Positions 33,690 through 43,684 of a stretch of DNA of 64,000 bases are shown piece by piece (the first letter of the stretch is position 1; each line of letters begins with the position of its first letter). The notes under the pieces were generated by a model, which did no database searches, was not told the origin of the DNA, and saw nothing but the letters and a program-made list of their open reading frames with translations. A program made the translations under genes and the position numbers. The DNA is from Stenopsyche tienmushanensis (lineage: Eukaryota; Arthropoda; Insecta; Trichoptera; Stenopsychidae): assembly GCA_008973525.1 (NCBI GenBank), contig WACJ01000269.1:372001-436000 (forward strand). The letters are read 5' to 3'.

Positions 33690-35409
33690 GCATTACAAGA
33701 TGCACTTAAGAATCGTGTATCATAGAGACGCTACGCGCATGCGCCGCGCCATCTCTCCTGTACGCGTGTGTGTTGCGTAGCATAAAGTATACGCGTAGCA
33801 TAAAGCAACCGCTATATCAGGAGTTCGCCTATTTTATTTTATATTACACAAACACAGTTTAATCTTTTAGCTAACGATTTCGGCTAACAAATGAAAAAAG
33901 CGGTGCCCAAATCATTTTTTCCTAGGAACTAAGAGGATTCACTGCTCAAATCTCATGTATGTTTATATTTATAATAACATACTACAAAAGTGTTATTTGG
34001 AGCAAATTTGTTTTGTGAATCCATGCGGTAAAAAAGTTAATAACGCTTTTGGAAACAGTTTTCTGTGTGATTTTGGCTATTTGAATTTAAGAATTTATGC
34101 GACAAAAAACGATCAGACTAACATGAGAGATTTATACCCAAATAACGATTTGTTTGTGGGAAATTATCAAAGAGAAAAGACGACGAAAACTTCTAAAAGG
34201 TGTGTTACATTTGCATGACACCGCATATTTGGCAAAGTTTGGGCTTTTGTTCTCTTTTGTGTTCTCTCTATGTTCTTATTCAACATTCAGTCCAAATGTA
34301 ACTCCCTTAGGTTATATTCTATTTTGAAATAATCTTAAAGGAAAATCATTTTTAATTATATAGATGTGGAGAGAGTAATGGCAATCTGGTTTGGTTAACG
34401 ATCGGTAAAAAAAATTTCACAAAGTAAATCATATGGAAGAGATTACCTTTTTCTCTTCCATGGGAGCCCTGGATTGTACGCTTCATCTGTAGAAATATTT
34501 TAATGTCATTTTAATATGTATTTTCAAATGTGCGCATACAATCAAGATTGGGAAGCGCCAAGCTATTTTAGAAAAGGTTTGTAATTTATATATTCATTTC
34601 AGCTTTTTTCATTTATTAAGTTTGGAATTCCAAACTAAAAACACACATTCTCTCGCAATGCCAAAAAAAACCACTTAATTTATTCAGCAGCTTTCAGCTC
34701 ATTCATCTCCGGTATATGTTCACAATAGAAAACTTTATTACTTCGGTTAACTTTTTGATGTTTTTAATATAATCCAGCGCGGAGAAGCCTTTTCAGCATT
34801 GCCTAGCTGCTAAATTAGGATCATTTACTACGGCATCGTACGCAAAATGCGATGAATAAAGTATGAGTTGGAAAATTTTATGACAGAAGCTGCGGATTAA
34901 AAAATTAACTCGAATAAAAGTGAATTTATGATAAATTTAATTATTCCAAATTAGAATTTAAAAATGGAAAACTCGAACAATTCCATTTCTCATTTATTAC
35001 GGCAGAGTTACGAAATTGTTATCTCTTCAATTGTATATTCGCATGATCTGTGAATTTATATAGCAGTATTATATAAAATATTTATTATAGCAAAAAAAGC
35101 ATCAATGGCTTCTGAAGGAAGTGTGATCGCGCGTGATCTAATTTAATTATGCATATGCATTTTCTCTTGCATTCCAAAGTGTGTAATGCATTGTACTGTG
35201 CATTATTAACATTGTTGGTACAGAGATAAATATACTCACGTAGAAATAAATATAAGATGCGAATTTATTTAATGCTTGGATTTATGTTATCAATTAAATT
35301 CACGTGGGCCTAAAAACTATTAGATTTAAGAAGGTGCCAAACGTGTGGAAGAAGATGGTCAAATATAATAATAGAGAGCTGGACTGATAAAGGTAAAAAT
35401 TATGATATC
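33690..35409. other. Stretch without a recognised gene; GC-rich patch at 33725-33800
   Basis: A short patch of ACGCGCATGCGCCGCGCC and TACGCGTAGCATAAAG repeats (GCGTAGCATAAAG occurs twice, about 33775 and 33795) stands out from the AT-rich surroundings. The frame at 33955-34218 is unrecognised. The rest is plain. Confidence 0.5.
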
Positions 35410-35569
35410 CTTTAGAGCAGTGTTTCTCAACCGGTGCACCGCGAGCTTATTACAAGTGCACCGCGAAAAAATTGGTAAAAACTGGTACTGGTCGACAGAA
35501 GCAACACGAAGATAACTAGACCCCTGAACTCAGCTGAGAGTTCTCGCCCACGTTAAATTTATTACCAAA

Positions 35570-35761
35570 CGAAATCGTGAATCAGACCAAAATATTAAGG
35601 ACACAGGGAGTACAAGTGAAAGAAGTAGTGACAATATTACTAGACATCATACGTCTCATACAAAAGAAAATGTATCCAGTAAAATCAGAAAAAATAATCG
35701 ACAATATTCTGAAGAATATTTATGTTTCGGTTTTACGTATTTTTACGCATTATGTATTTAA
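35570..35761 (+). pseudogene. hAT transposase N-terminus (ZBED/SCAND3-like)
   Basis: The frame ends ...KNNRQYSEEYLCFGFTYF then a stop at 35759-35761. RxYxxxYLxFGFT is the conserved lead-in to the BED zinc finger in ZBED5/SCAND3-like hAT transposases. About 75 bases later a second frame gives KNLNTH, probably the remains of the finger's LKRHL-x-TKH histidine end. The C-x-x-C half of the finger is missing. The C-terminus of a related protein lies 2.6 kb away at 38376-38859, but other elements separate them, so a common origin is only possible. Confidence 0.6.
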
Positions 35762-35859
35762 CTCAAAGTATGAGTATATTTGAAAACTTCGGTATTTCGG
35801 ATTGATATTGCGCTATTCGAAAGACTTACCTAAAACAAAGAATTTAAACACCCATTAGA

Positions 35860-36035
35860 CCAAATATTTTGTGTGTATATTTTAGATGACAAATTAAATG
35901 ATAGCTCAAATTTATCTTGTAAATCTTATTATCCTTACCTGAGAGCTCTTACTGCATGAATTTTGATGTCCTGGACACCTTTGGAATTTGGTTCACCAGC
36001 AGTTCTTTTGAACCACACTGTACAATTTTTCACAA
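35860..36035. repeat. Dispersed repeat D, copy 1 (copy 2 at 47125-47325)
   Basis: The two copies share CATTAGA(C/T)CAAATATTTTG, TTACCTGAGAGCTCT, TGCATGA, GACACCTTTGG/CCACCTTTGG and CACTG(T/C)ACAATTTT(T/C)CACAA. On the minus strand each can be read as a similar 34-residue open peptide (NC(T/A)V-...-AG(E/D)-SKG/TKG...HA-RALR), followed by AGGTAA, like an exon end with a splice donor. It may be an exon of a mobile element or a captured gene piece. Confidence 0.6.
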
Positions 36036-36061
36036 CGTCCGTCCAAACTTAAGACTTTTGA

Positions 36062-36534
36062 TTTATCAAGGCTGGTCGATTTCGTAATCAAACAATTGCG
36101 GATTGCTTTTATATTAAACACGATTTCATACCTGAAATTAAATATTTGACACATTTTAGTCCAATTATTTAGCTGATGATATATTTTTAAAATGATATAT
36201 GATGTATTTTCTTCAATCTAAGGAAAAATTGATGCTTAATGAAGCTTTTAGCTATGAAATACTAAATGAATCACTTCCGAATATCGTATTTTACATATAC
36301 ATTTGAATGTTAGTCGTGACTTTAAAAAAATGATACAAAAATCGGACTTAAATCCCACATCTTAAAATAGACATCTTGATTTTCCAATCAACTATTAGTA
36401 TTATTTCCGATCTGTGTTCTTGAAATCTCAATGCAATTGTTCAACATTAAACATTTCGATAATAAGCCTAATAATCGTAATACAAAATACTTAAAAACTA
36501 TGACTACATGCCTCAATATTTTAGCTGCATGACG
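36062..36534. other. Stretch without a recognised gene
   Basis: AT-rich, no repeat end or long frame. Confidence 0.55.
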
Positions 36535-36536
36535 AT

Positions 36537-37145
36537 CAGGATACAGTCTGGAACACGGATCACATTCCGGAACGGCACAACACTCTGTGTATTAAAAAAT
36601 ATCACTTAACATACGCACATGCACATCCTAACCTGTGAAAATAAAATATAGCTCTGCACCGAATATTGTTGCATAGCATAAACTCGACGCCTAAACTGGA
36701 CGGACAAATTGAAACGCATTTATGATAAATTATTAATATTTATAAGAAAAACTATTTTTTAAAAATCATGGGATTAAATAAGCTGCTGCGATATATTCCC
36801 AAAAGTATTATTTTTCAAAAAAAAATCACCATCCTTTTCGTTGCATAAATATATTATTTTTTAATGAATTTCAAATTTGATAAAAATATTTTTGGGAATA
36901 TATCAAAAGAGCTCATCTCAGAGAGAATCTCATGCATTCTTTCAATAGTTTTTCATAATAATTTACATTTAGTATTAATACGTTTATATTCGTACGCTCA
37001 GTTGAGCCGTCGAATTCTAGGCCACAATCAGTGCGTGTTCGGTTCTTAGGTTATGCGGTTTGGCTTAATCGTCAGAGGCATATATCTTAATAAATAAAGT
37101 GCAGTGTTGTTCCAGAATGCGTCCCGTACTCCAGGATCTATCCTG
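36537..37145. mobile_element. Inverted-repeat DNA element, 609 bp, superfamily unknown
   Basis: The left end reads CAGGATACAGTCTGGAACAC and continues to CATTCCGGAAC. The right end, reverse-complemented, reads CAGGATAGATCCTGGAGTAC and continues to CATTCTGGAAC: about 37 aligned bases with about 8 mismatches. No clear 8-bp target duplication. Inside, GATATATTCCCAAAAGTATT (36790) and its inverted partner (36883-36905, TTTTGGGAATATATC) form a further hairpin. The frame at 36864-37049 spans that hairpin and is probably not a gene. A CAG start suggests hAT, but this is unproven. Confidence 0.55.
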
Positions 37146-37444
37146 AACGTAATGCAGCGTCGATGCTCAGGCAAGTGTTCTTAGTTTTTTAAATGTTTTG
37201 TACTGCGACTTATAGTAAATTGGAGGTCCTTGATGTCTATTTTAAGATGTAGGATTTAAAGCCGATAAATTATGTTTTTTTTAAAGCCACGATAAACTTT
37301 TGATTTTATTGTCACAATAGACTTTATTGTCACATAGAGTGCGGAATAAGATGTCGATGGTTGAATACAATAGGATGGTTTCAATGGGTATCTGATGAGC
37401 TGTGCGCCTGGTCGTGGCGGAATCTTCAAATCGTCATGCAGTCT

Positions 37445-38395
37445 GACCGCTGAGGAAATATTCATAATCATCATCATTATCATCAGTCTGTGTTCGTCCA
37501 CCGTTGAACGCATGAGTCTTCATCCCTCTCGATCCTCCGCTTTCCGCATCCAGCTTCATCCTGCAGTTCTTTCGATGTCGTCAGTCTTACAGGGGTCTCC
37601 ACTCCAATACTTTTCTTCCCCATCGACCGTCGTTTCTTCGACACATTTGTCTCCCCCATTGCCACTTAAGTGTGTCAATTCTTTCAGTAGCGTCTACTAC
37701 TCGAGTTCTTCTTCGGATATCCTCGTTTCTGATTCTATATTATAAAGACACTCCGAGCATAGATCTCTCTATGGCACGCTGGGAAAACTTTATTCTGTGC
37801 AAAATGCCTGATATTAGATTCCACGTCTTCGTGGGTTAACACTGGGATGATGCGTTGGTTAAATGCTGTCATCCCAGTGGTATTCGTCTGTCAATTTCTG
37901 TTGAGATGTATTACTTGTCCCAGATAAGTGTATTCATTTTTAACCTCAATTTGTGTTCCCCCAATGGATATCGCCCCGAAGGTCTGAGAATTGTGACTAT
38001 TTTTCATGGCTTCGATTTTATCCATGTTCATTTTCAGACAAATTTTATTTGACACTTCGTTTAGGTCTTAGAGCATGTTTTGAAGCTTTTCAGACGATTC
38101 GGCTATTAATACTATGTCACAATTTCTCCACTTATGTGTTGTCAATACTGTGTCGGCACTTTTTCCAAGATAGCAGTTTAAACACATATTCCAAAGCGTT
38201 TATGATAAGCTTGGGATATAGTTTATATTACAGCGTTGTAGTGAGTCTAAAACTGTCCAAGAAAGACAGTGGCTGATTATATTTTTCGGTTTTCTGGATG
38301 ATTTGTCTTAGTACGTGGATATGCTCGATGATACTAAAGCCTTTTCTAAATCCAGCCTGTTCTCGAGGTTGAAATTTGTCAAATCGATCTGCCAC
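37445..38395 (-). pseudogene. RTE-like LINE, 5'-truncated and internally deleted
   Basis: Read on the minus strand from 38395: RFDKFQPREQAGFRKGFS (RT motif region), then a deletion that removes motif A. After this come DIVLIAESSEKLQNML (the stretch just after the catalytic FADD), the thumb (KNEYTYLGQVI), RAIERSMLGVSL, RIRNEDIRRRTRVVDATERI and LKWQWG...RWGRKVLEWRP (37600-37800). The tail is an ...EDSCVQRWT-like end (about 37490). The element ends in a (GATGAT)n-type simple repeat at 37465-37490, as RTE elements do instead of a poly-A tail. Several frameshifts and stops; not active. Confidence 0.85.
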
Positions 38396-38859
38396 TTCAC
38401 TTAACGAAAACATTCCCGAAGGAATTGTTTCTGTAATAATAGAACATTTAACTTTATTGGAAGAAAATATTGCACGTTATTTTCTTTCCTTAAATATGAC
38501 TGGATTCGAAATCCATTTGTTACGACTGATAAATCGTATTGTGAATTTTGAAGAAGAAGAATTAGTCTCATTGTCGACTGATCGTACTCTAAAAATAAAA
38601 TTTTCCGAAATGAATAGAGGACTTTTGGATTTCTGTCCAAGAAGAATATCCAGCTCTTCATACGAAGGCACTGAAAATTTTGTTATAGTTTCCGACATCA
38701 TATTTGTGTAAGCTCGGTTTCTCAACAATAACTAATATGAAAACTAAAAAACGAGAAAGATTTATGAATTTAGACGAAGAATTGAGGGTAGCTCTATCAA
38801 ATATTCGACCTAAAATTTATGATATCTGCAAAAGCCAACAAGCTCAGGTAGCACATTAA
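38376..38859 (+). pseudogene. hAT transposase C-terminal half (ZBED/SCAND3-like)
   Basis: Readable from about 38396: residues leading to MTGFEIHLLRLINRIVNFEE, then EELVSLSTDRTLKIKFSEM and an LLDFCPRRISSSSYEGTENF-like stretch. After a frameshift at about 38708 it gives LGFSTITNMKTKKRERFMNL and DEELRVALSNIRPKIYDICK, ending QQAQVAH and a stop at 38857-38859. FST-x-x-x-x-K-x-K-x-R...DLRVALS-x-I-x-P is the signature end of ZBED5/SCAND3-like hAT transposases. Only one frameshift is evident in this half. The upstream catalytic region is gone, cut off where the RTE-like LINE begins at about 38395. Confidence 0.88.
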
Positions 38860-39635
38860 TTGATTTTTGATTGATCATATAAATAGCTTCTATTGTGTTA
38901 AGCAGGGACATCATTTTGGGTGGACAACGGAGAAAAACACCCCCCCCCCCAACCTAGATTTACCACTATCTTACTATCTATCTTACTATCTTAAGGCAAT
39001 GCCAATTAAAGAATCGACAACCATAAAAATATTTCATATCAAATATATTTTTGCTCGTTTCGATTTTTGGATAATTCTTTCTATGTATCGAACATGCTAT
39101 GTAAATGTTAATACGCCTCTTATTTAAATAAAAATGAATTTTTTCACCAAAAAAGACACGTCCATTAAGCCCAATGGTTTAATGAAAATTAATGACACCC
39201 TGTGGAACCTAAAAAAAGTTTTTTAGCATTAATTCCGTATCCCGATATATAGCTTATGCCTCGAGCTTTCAGTGGCGTCAAGCAACGTTAATACATACTT
39301 TGATAAAAAATACACTTATTATGACCAAAAATAGAGATCGGATAAATACTAGGTTGAGCGTTTAAATACACAGCGGTTTTTGTTTATTAAAGACAAATGG
39401 TATTTTAGGATGCTATGAAAAATGGGATGTTATTGATAAACGAGATCAAAGTGCAGGAAGTCTGCGAATAGCGGAAGTAAAATTAATGAGTGAGATTATT
39501 ATTTTATCATAGTGGAGGATATAAATATAAGGTTTTAGCTTTAGGATCATTTTAAATATGGCTAGTATCGATCTGAAATATGTTTGAATTGAAATCAAAC
39601 ATATTTTCAAAGCCTCAACAATGTTCGGATTTACA
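38860..39635. other. Stretch without a recognised gene; C11 run at 38940
   Basis: A homopolymer of 11 C (38940-38950) is followed by a (CTATCTTA)-like simple repeat to about 38990. A possible hAT right end for the preceding pseudogene was not identified. The frame at 38867-39127 is unrecognised. Confidence 0.5.
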
Positions 39636-39639
39636 ATGC

Positions 39640-40365
39640 ATATTCAGAAAGTAAGTGTACTAGATTTTTATATTCTCTTAGAAAAAGTTTATTTGAAAAA
39701 AAAATGCAGGATATTATTGGTACACTTGTTGAATATTTTTCTACATAATTGCCATTTCGTTCAATGCATGTGGTGAGCCGTGACAAGTTTCTTTATATTC
39801 TCCTCGAAGAACACTTCCACCAGCTCCTTCTCCCACTTCAAAATCTCATTCTGCAGCTGCTCGTCGGTTGAAAATTTAATTCCATCCGCATGTACCTTTA
39901 AGAAGATGATACGATGATAATCTGAAGGCGCCAAACCATATGGAGGGAGTCGTTCAAAATATCCCAATCAAATAAGTCCAAGAGCGCCTTGGTGGCTAAG
40001 GCTGTGTACACTCATTTTTTGAGTTTGAGTGTTGAATCCTCTTTTTGAGTTTTTTAAGGTCTCACAATATCGTTATGCATTGATGGTCTCTATCTGAGGC
40101 AGAAATTCGAACAAAATGTTACCTTTTAGGTCTTTTTAGGATTTTTTGCTCGAAATTGTGTTTTTGAATTTTTGTTAGATGAGGAATTGGTGTAACATCA
40201 CTGTGACGACTGTTTATTAATTGAGGTGTGTAATGAGCTACACACATTTCATATTCACTTACAATAGAGCTCAGAAAATCCTCGCCATTCAATTCAAGTC
40301 AATCACAGAACGTGGTTTGCATTTGGCGGGATTTCTTACTGACATTTTTCACGCAGCTGGACACT
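39640..40365 (-). pseudogene. Mariner transposase remnant with intact C-terminus
   Basis: On the minus strand from about 40310: LELNGEDFLSSIV then a degenerate GDETW position and CVAHYTPQLINSRHSD (about 40220-40270). Next is a region without the HDN block, then FERLPPYGLAPSDYHRIIFL (about 39900-39960, the PPYSPDLAPSDYHLF signature with the third aspartate). Then GIKFSTDEQLQNEI and, after a frameshift near 39780, RLTTCIERNGNYVEKYST (39735-39775), the usual end. CAGAAAGTAAGTGTAC at 39646-39661 looks like the terminal repeat. The centre is degenerate, with several frame changes. Confidence 0.85.
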
Positions 40366-40369
40366 ACAA

Positions 40370-41596
40370 CATTAATTTATGTACAATCATATTCCTGAAA
40401 TGCTTTCTCTGTCAGGAAATCTCCCTCTACCACTCAGTGTTGATAACTCTCAAAAAAACACAAAACCACAGTCCATTATGGTCACAGTACACTTAGTTTC
40501 TGAACATGAGTCGTAACTCCCAAAATTTCATCAAAAAGATACTTCTAAATCAACTCCAAGAATTGGATTTTGATACACTCGAAGATCTATAAATGATATT
40601 AACGTATTTTTAAATGTTTTTATTCTACCAGATTAAATTTATATAAATGTATTCCCAAATATTCAGGTAGTATTTTTTTTTGACTTATGCCCTTGTAATA
40701 AACGCGGGCACAAATATCGTGTTGTTTCACCCAAAGGACCCGTTTTGATATACGGAGGCTATTTATATTTTTATACAATGATGGGTCGAATTTCGGTTTC
40801 ATATCACCTGAGCTGCTTTATCCTTTCTCCGAGTGTTGATTAAAAACTAGGCCACAATTTTTCGCCCACGAAGTTAATTTATTCGCTCCCTTTTAATGTG
40901 GTTTCGAGTGAAATTCATCCCCTTGAAATATTTTCTCCTCGCAGGCTCGACGCCAGGAGTGATGTTTCGTTTCTCGCTGCTGTCACTTGGCTCAAGGAAT
41001 TACGCTTATGAACCACCATTAATAATATAAATTGCTGAAGAGCTTCGTCCTGAACAAACGGGAGCTTTCAAAAGAGGCATAGGAGACGATAATTCCCTAG
41101 CCAAATTGTGCTAAGCCAACAATAATAGTTCATGGTTGTACTCTTTCGTGAAAGACTTTCGCCGCAGCGAGAGGAGTAAACAAAAAGCGATGATTCATTA
41201 TGTTCAATATATTTTTAATAAGAAAATTTAGGCTTCTTTGGAGATTGTTCATCGGAAATTGGTTCAGATTTTTTATTTTTATTTTTGAGAGATAGCCTTA
41301 AATTTAAGGGTGACGTAAGCGGTAATAATTCGATAGGTGAAAATCCAAATCTTAAAGCTTGAAACGGACGAAGACCTACTAATAATCAAGGGAATTCGAA
41401 TTGACGATACAATCTTGATCTATATTTAGTAAAGGAGATTTGAAACGACAAAACAATATTGCGTAAGGAGGAACGCTCGTATAATTTGATAATTTGCAAA
41501 TTGCAGAAGCTAGTAAATGGTCCGCGCATTGACCTGAGTCGCAAACAAAGACGTCGCTTTAATCCAGGCAGATTAAACTGCTTTTAAATCTGATTA
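40370..41596. other. Stretch without a recognised gene
   Basis: The part up to about 40560 may still be N-terminal sequence of the mariner on the minus strand, but I cannot read it. 40860-41160 is somewhat less AT-rich without a recognised frame. Confidence 0.45.
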
Positions 41597-41598
41597 TA

Positions 41599-41764
41599 CA
41601 GGGTGTTTAGCACATGGACTGACAAAATATTTTCGGGGGTTAGGGAGGTCTTTTGCCACGTTTCACACATAGGCCCTATGTTCTAAGCGAGTGTGTGAAA
41701 CGTAGCAAAATATCCCCCTAACTCCCAAAAAAAAAAAATTTTAGTCCATGTGCAAAACATTCTA
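41599..41764. mobile_element. 166-bp foldback MITE, CAGGGTGTTTTGCACATGG family
   Basis: Each half is nearly the reverse complement of the other: CAGGGTGTTTAGCACATGGA on the left, TCCATGTGCAAAACATTCTA on the right, and inner blocks TTTCACACATAGGCCCTATG against GTGTGTGAAACGTAGC. TA flanks both ends (41597-41598 and 41765-41766). The whole unit can fold into one long hairpin. It is the most compact copy of the family at 1328-1715 and 50844. Confidence 0.85.
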
Positions 41765-41766
41765 TA

Positions 41767-42635
41767 CACAGCATATAAAAATTCTAGGCAAAGCAAGGTG
41801 TACCTCACAGTGCATCATTTTTGTGGTTAAACCGGGCTTCCAATGTATCATTTTCATAAGACTAATCATTCCCAAATTTGTATACAATTTCTTGAATAAT
41901 TAGCTTCATTTCGACAGCAAATACTCATTTCTGATTTTTTTTAAAGTGGGTTAATTTTAAAGTTTTCCGTTGCTCTTTATATCGTCCCATATTCTTTATG
42001 ACGCTAAATTATTTTATAATTCATTAAAGGATATGTAACTTAAACTTTACATGTATTTATAAAATATGTATTCCCAAGATATATAAGTTTATTCTAAATG
42101 TTACAGGAGTTTCGTGCTTAAGCACCACATTTACATCGTTTATTATAATATTCTGTCTGTGGCAACTAGATAATTTCAGAAATTAAACCTCAAACGCTTA
42201 AAAACTTTCATACCAATCTATACTTTAACACCTTACGTGGGTATTTAAAGGTAATGCAAAAGCTGTTGAAATAAATTTGCTCAGTTGATTAGACCACCAT
42301 TGCAAAGATTCCATGGCAAACCATCAATATTAGATCTTGCATAGCACCATCTTCTTCCTAACAAATTGGAATGATTCTTAATCTTTCAGATATATTAGCA
42401 CACTTTGAATTAGATCCTGTGCCGTTACCAACAGAAGCTAGGTTAAATCATCAATCTGATGCGTTCTTCCAATTGATCACAATAAGATCTAAATGCGAAG
42501 ATTTTTCTTGGCATAGAATCTGATCATCACAAGGGCAATAATGTTTTTCGCATTCCATTGTTATGAAATCTCTTTGAAGGCGGTTGCTGGCAGTAAAAAC
42601 AATGGAGGTCTATATCGTTTCTTTTGTTCGGTGAT
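41767..42635. other. Stretch without a recognised gene
   Basis: AT-rich; no long frame or repeat end seen. Confidence 0.6.
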
Positions 42636-42639
42636 CTCT

Positions 42640-42905
42640 TCCCCCTATAGAGCTTAAGTTCTCAAAGCTTTAGAGATGGAGGTTGAAATATCTCCACGGA
42701 TCATTTAAGTGGCTTTGCCAAGCCGCAAGCCCCTCATCCAGCTAACCCCCGTGTTTGTCGGCGGAAGGTCCCCTGGGAAGCAGTCAATCAGGGCTCCTCA
42801 CCTCACACCTTGGAAACCGGATGCGGTCCTCCCCGAATAGTAACGAGGGACAGTTTATTTTAGTACCTCTACCATCATCACCGTTACTTCATTAAGTCTC
42901 GGCAA
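42640..42905. other. GC-rich island of unknown origin
   Basis: About 250 bases, including GCCAAGCCGCAAGCCCCTCA and TGGAAACCGGATGCGGTCCT, are far less AT-rich than both sides. Composition and abrupt edges resemble an untranslated end of a LINE, but I can read no RT motif and see no tail. Confidence 0.4.
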
Positions 42906-43425
42906 TAAAAATGTTTTAATGAGGAAAAAATTGCGTAAAACAATCTGAAACTTGAATTCAAAGGGATCTTCAGCGAAAAAATCTTAATTTTCATCAAATA
43001 CGTCCTTAATTTACATCATTACAACAGTACAATATACCATTTGTAAATCATCTATGAAACTGCATTATCTATTCAATTTCATCCTTTTAATGACAAATAA
43101 AATTATTTCATTGCATTTTTTAGTATTGATCCCTTCCATTTTGATTGCTAGAGTATTCTTAATAATAAACGAATTCCAACTAAATTTCTTCCCATTCAGC
43201 ATTCATAGATGATTATTTAATATAATTCCTAAATTTTGGCATGTTTTAATAGTTAAATAGTAAAGGCAATCCATTGAACAATAATGATGGTTTCACGATG
43301 TGGGTTAAGCTATATTATTCAAATAATAAGATTTCTTAGCATGGTAAAGATCTATGAGTAAATGACGAAATGTCATATTAGAAGGATCCAATAATATTTG
43401 CATATTTTAAGACTTTGAGCTCAGT
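42906..43425. other. Stretch without a recognised gene
   Basis: AT-rich, nothing seen. Confidence 0.6.
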
Positions 43426-43429
43426 TTAT

Positions 43430-43680
43430 TTGGGTTGGAATGTTGCAAAAGCCAATAAAATATTTAAAGATGTTTATGTTGAAATTGTAACAGTCCGTAG
43501 ATGCCAATATTGATTCCAGAAATTTAAATCGGGAGAACCTTCGAATTTTCATAACGATGCACTAAAATCCCTAATCGAGTCAGATCCGCAACAAAAAATC
43601 GAAGAGTTATCGCAAATAATGGAATCCACATGGATCACTGTGAACATCAGCAAAATGAATAGGATGGGTGTTATGTGGTA
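43430..43680 (+). pseudogene. Mariner transposase N-terminal fragment
   Basis: Readable: NVAKANKIFKDVYVEIVTVR, one stop, FQKFKSGEPSNFHNDALKSL, IESDPQQKIEELSQIMESTW, then a short tail with M-N-R-M-G-V where K-x-G-K is usual. These are the two helix-turn-helix units and the F-x-x-F-x-x-G linker of mauritiana-type mariners (LIE-x-DP-x-Q-x-x-x-EL-x-x-x-L). The catalytic domain is missing altogether and no ends were found. Confidence 0.8.
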
Positions 43681-43684
43681 GGAT

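Larger units (their letters stand above)
35418..36060 (+). mobile_element. hAT element start with BED-finger remnant
   Basis: It begins CAGTGTTTCTCAACCGGTGC, a typical hAT terminus. Behind it comes the beginning of a BED-finger hAT transposase (35570-35761 and, broken, to about 35880), then the repeat D segment. No right end with the matching 8-bp flank CTTTAGAG was found, so the 3' half is lost or unrecognised. Confidence 0.65.

Noticed and set aside
37256..37745. Open frames on both strands at 37.3-37.7 kb as a gene
   Set aside because: The minus-strand frames are pieces of the RTE-like LINE and its ATC/GAT simple-repeat tail; the plus-strand frame is their shadow.
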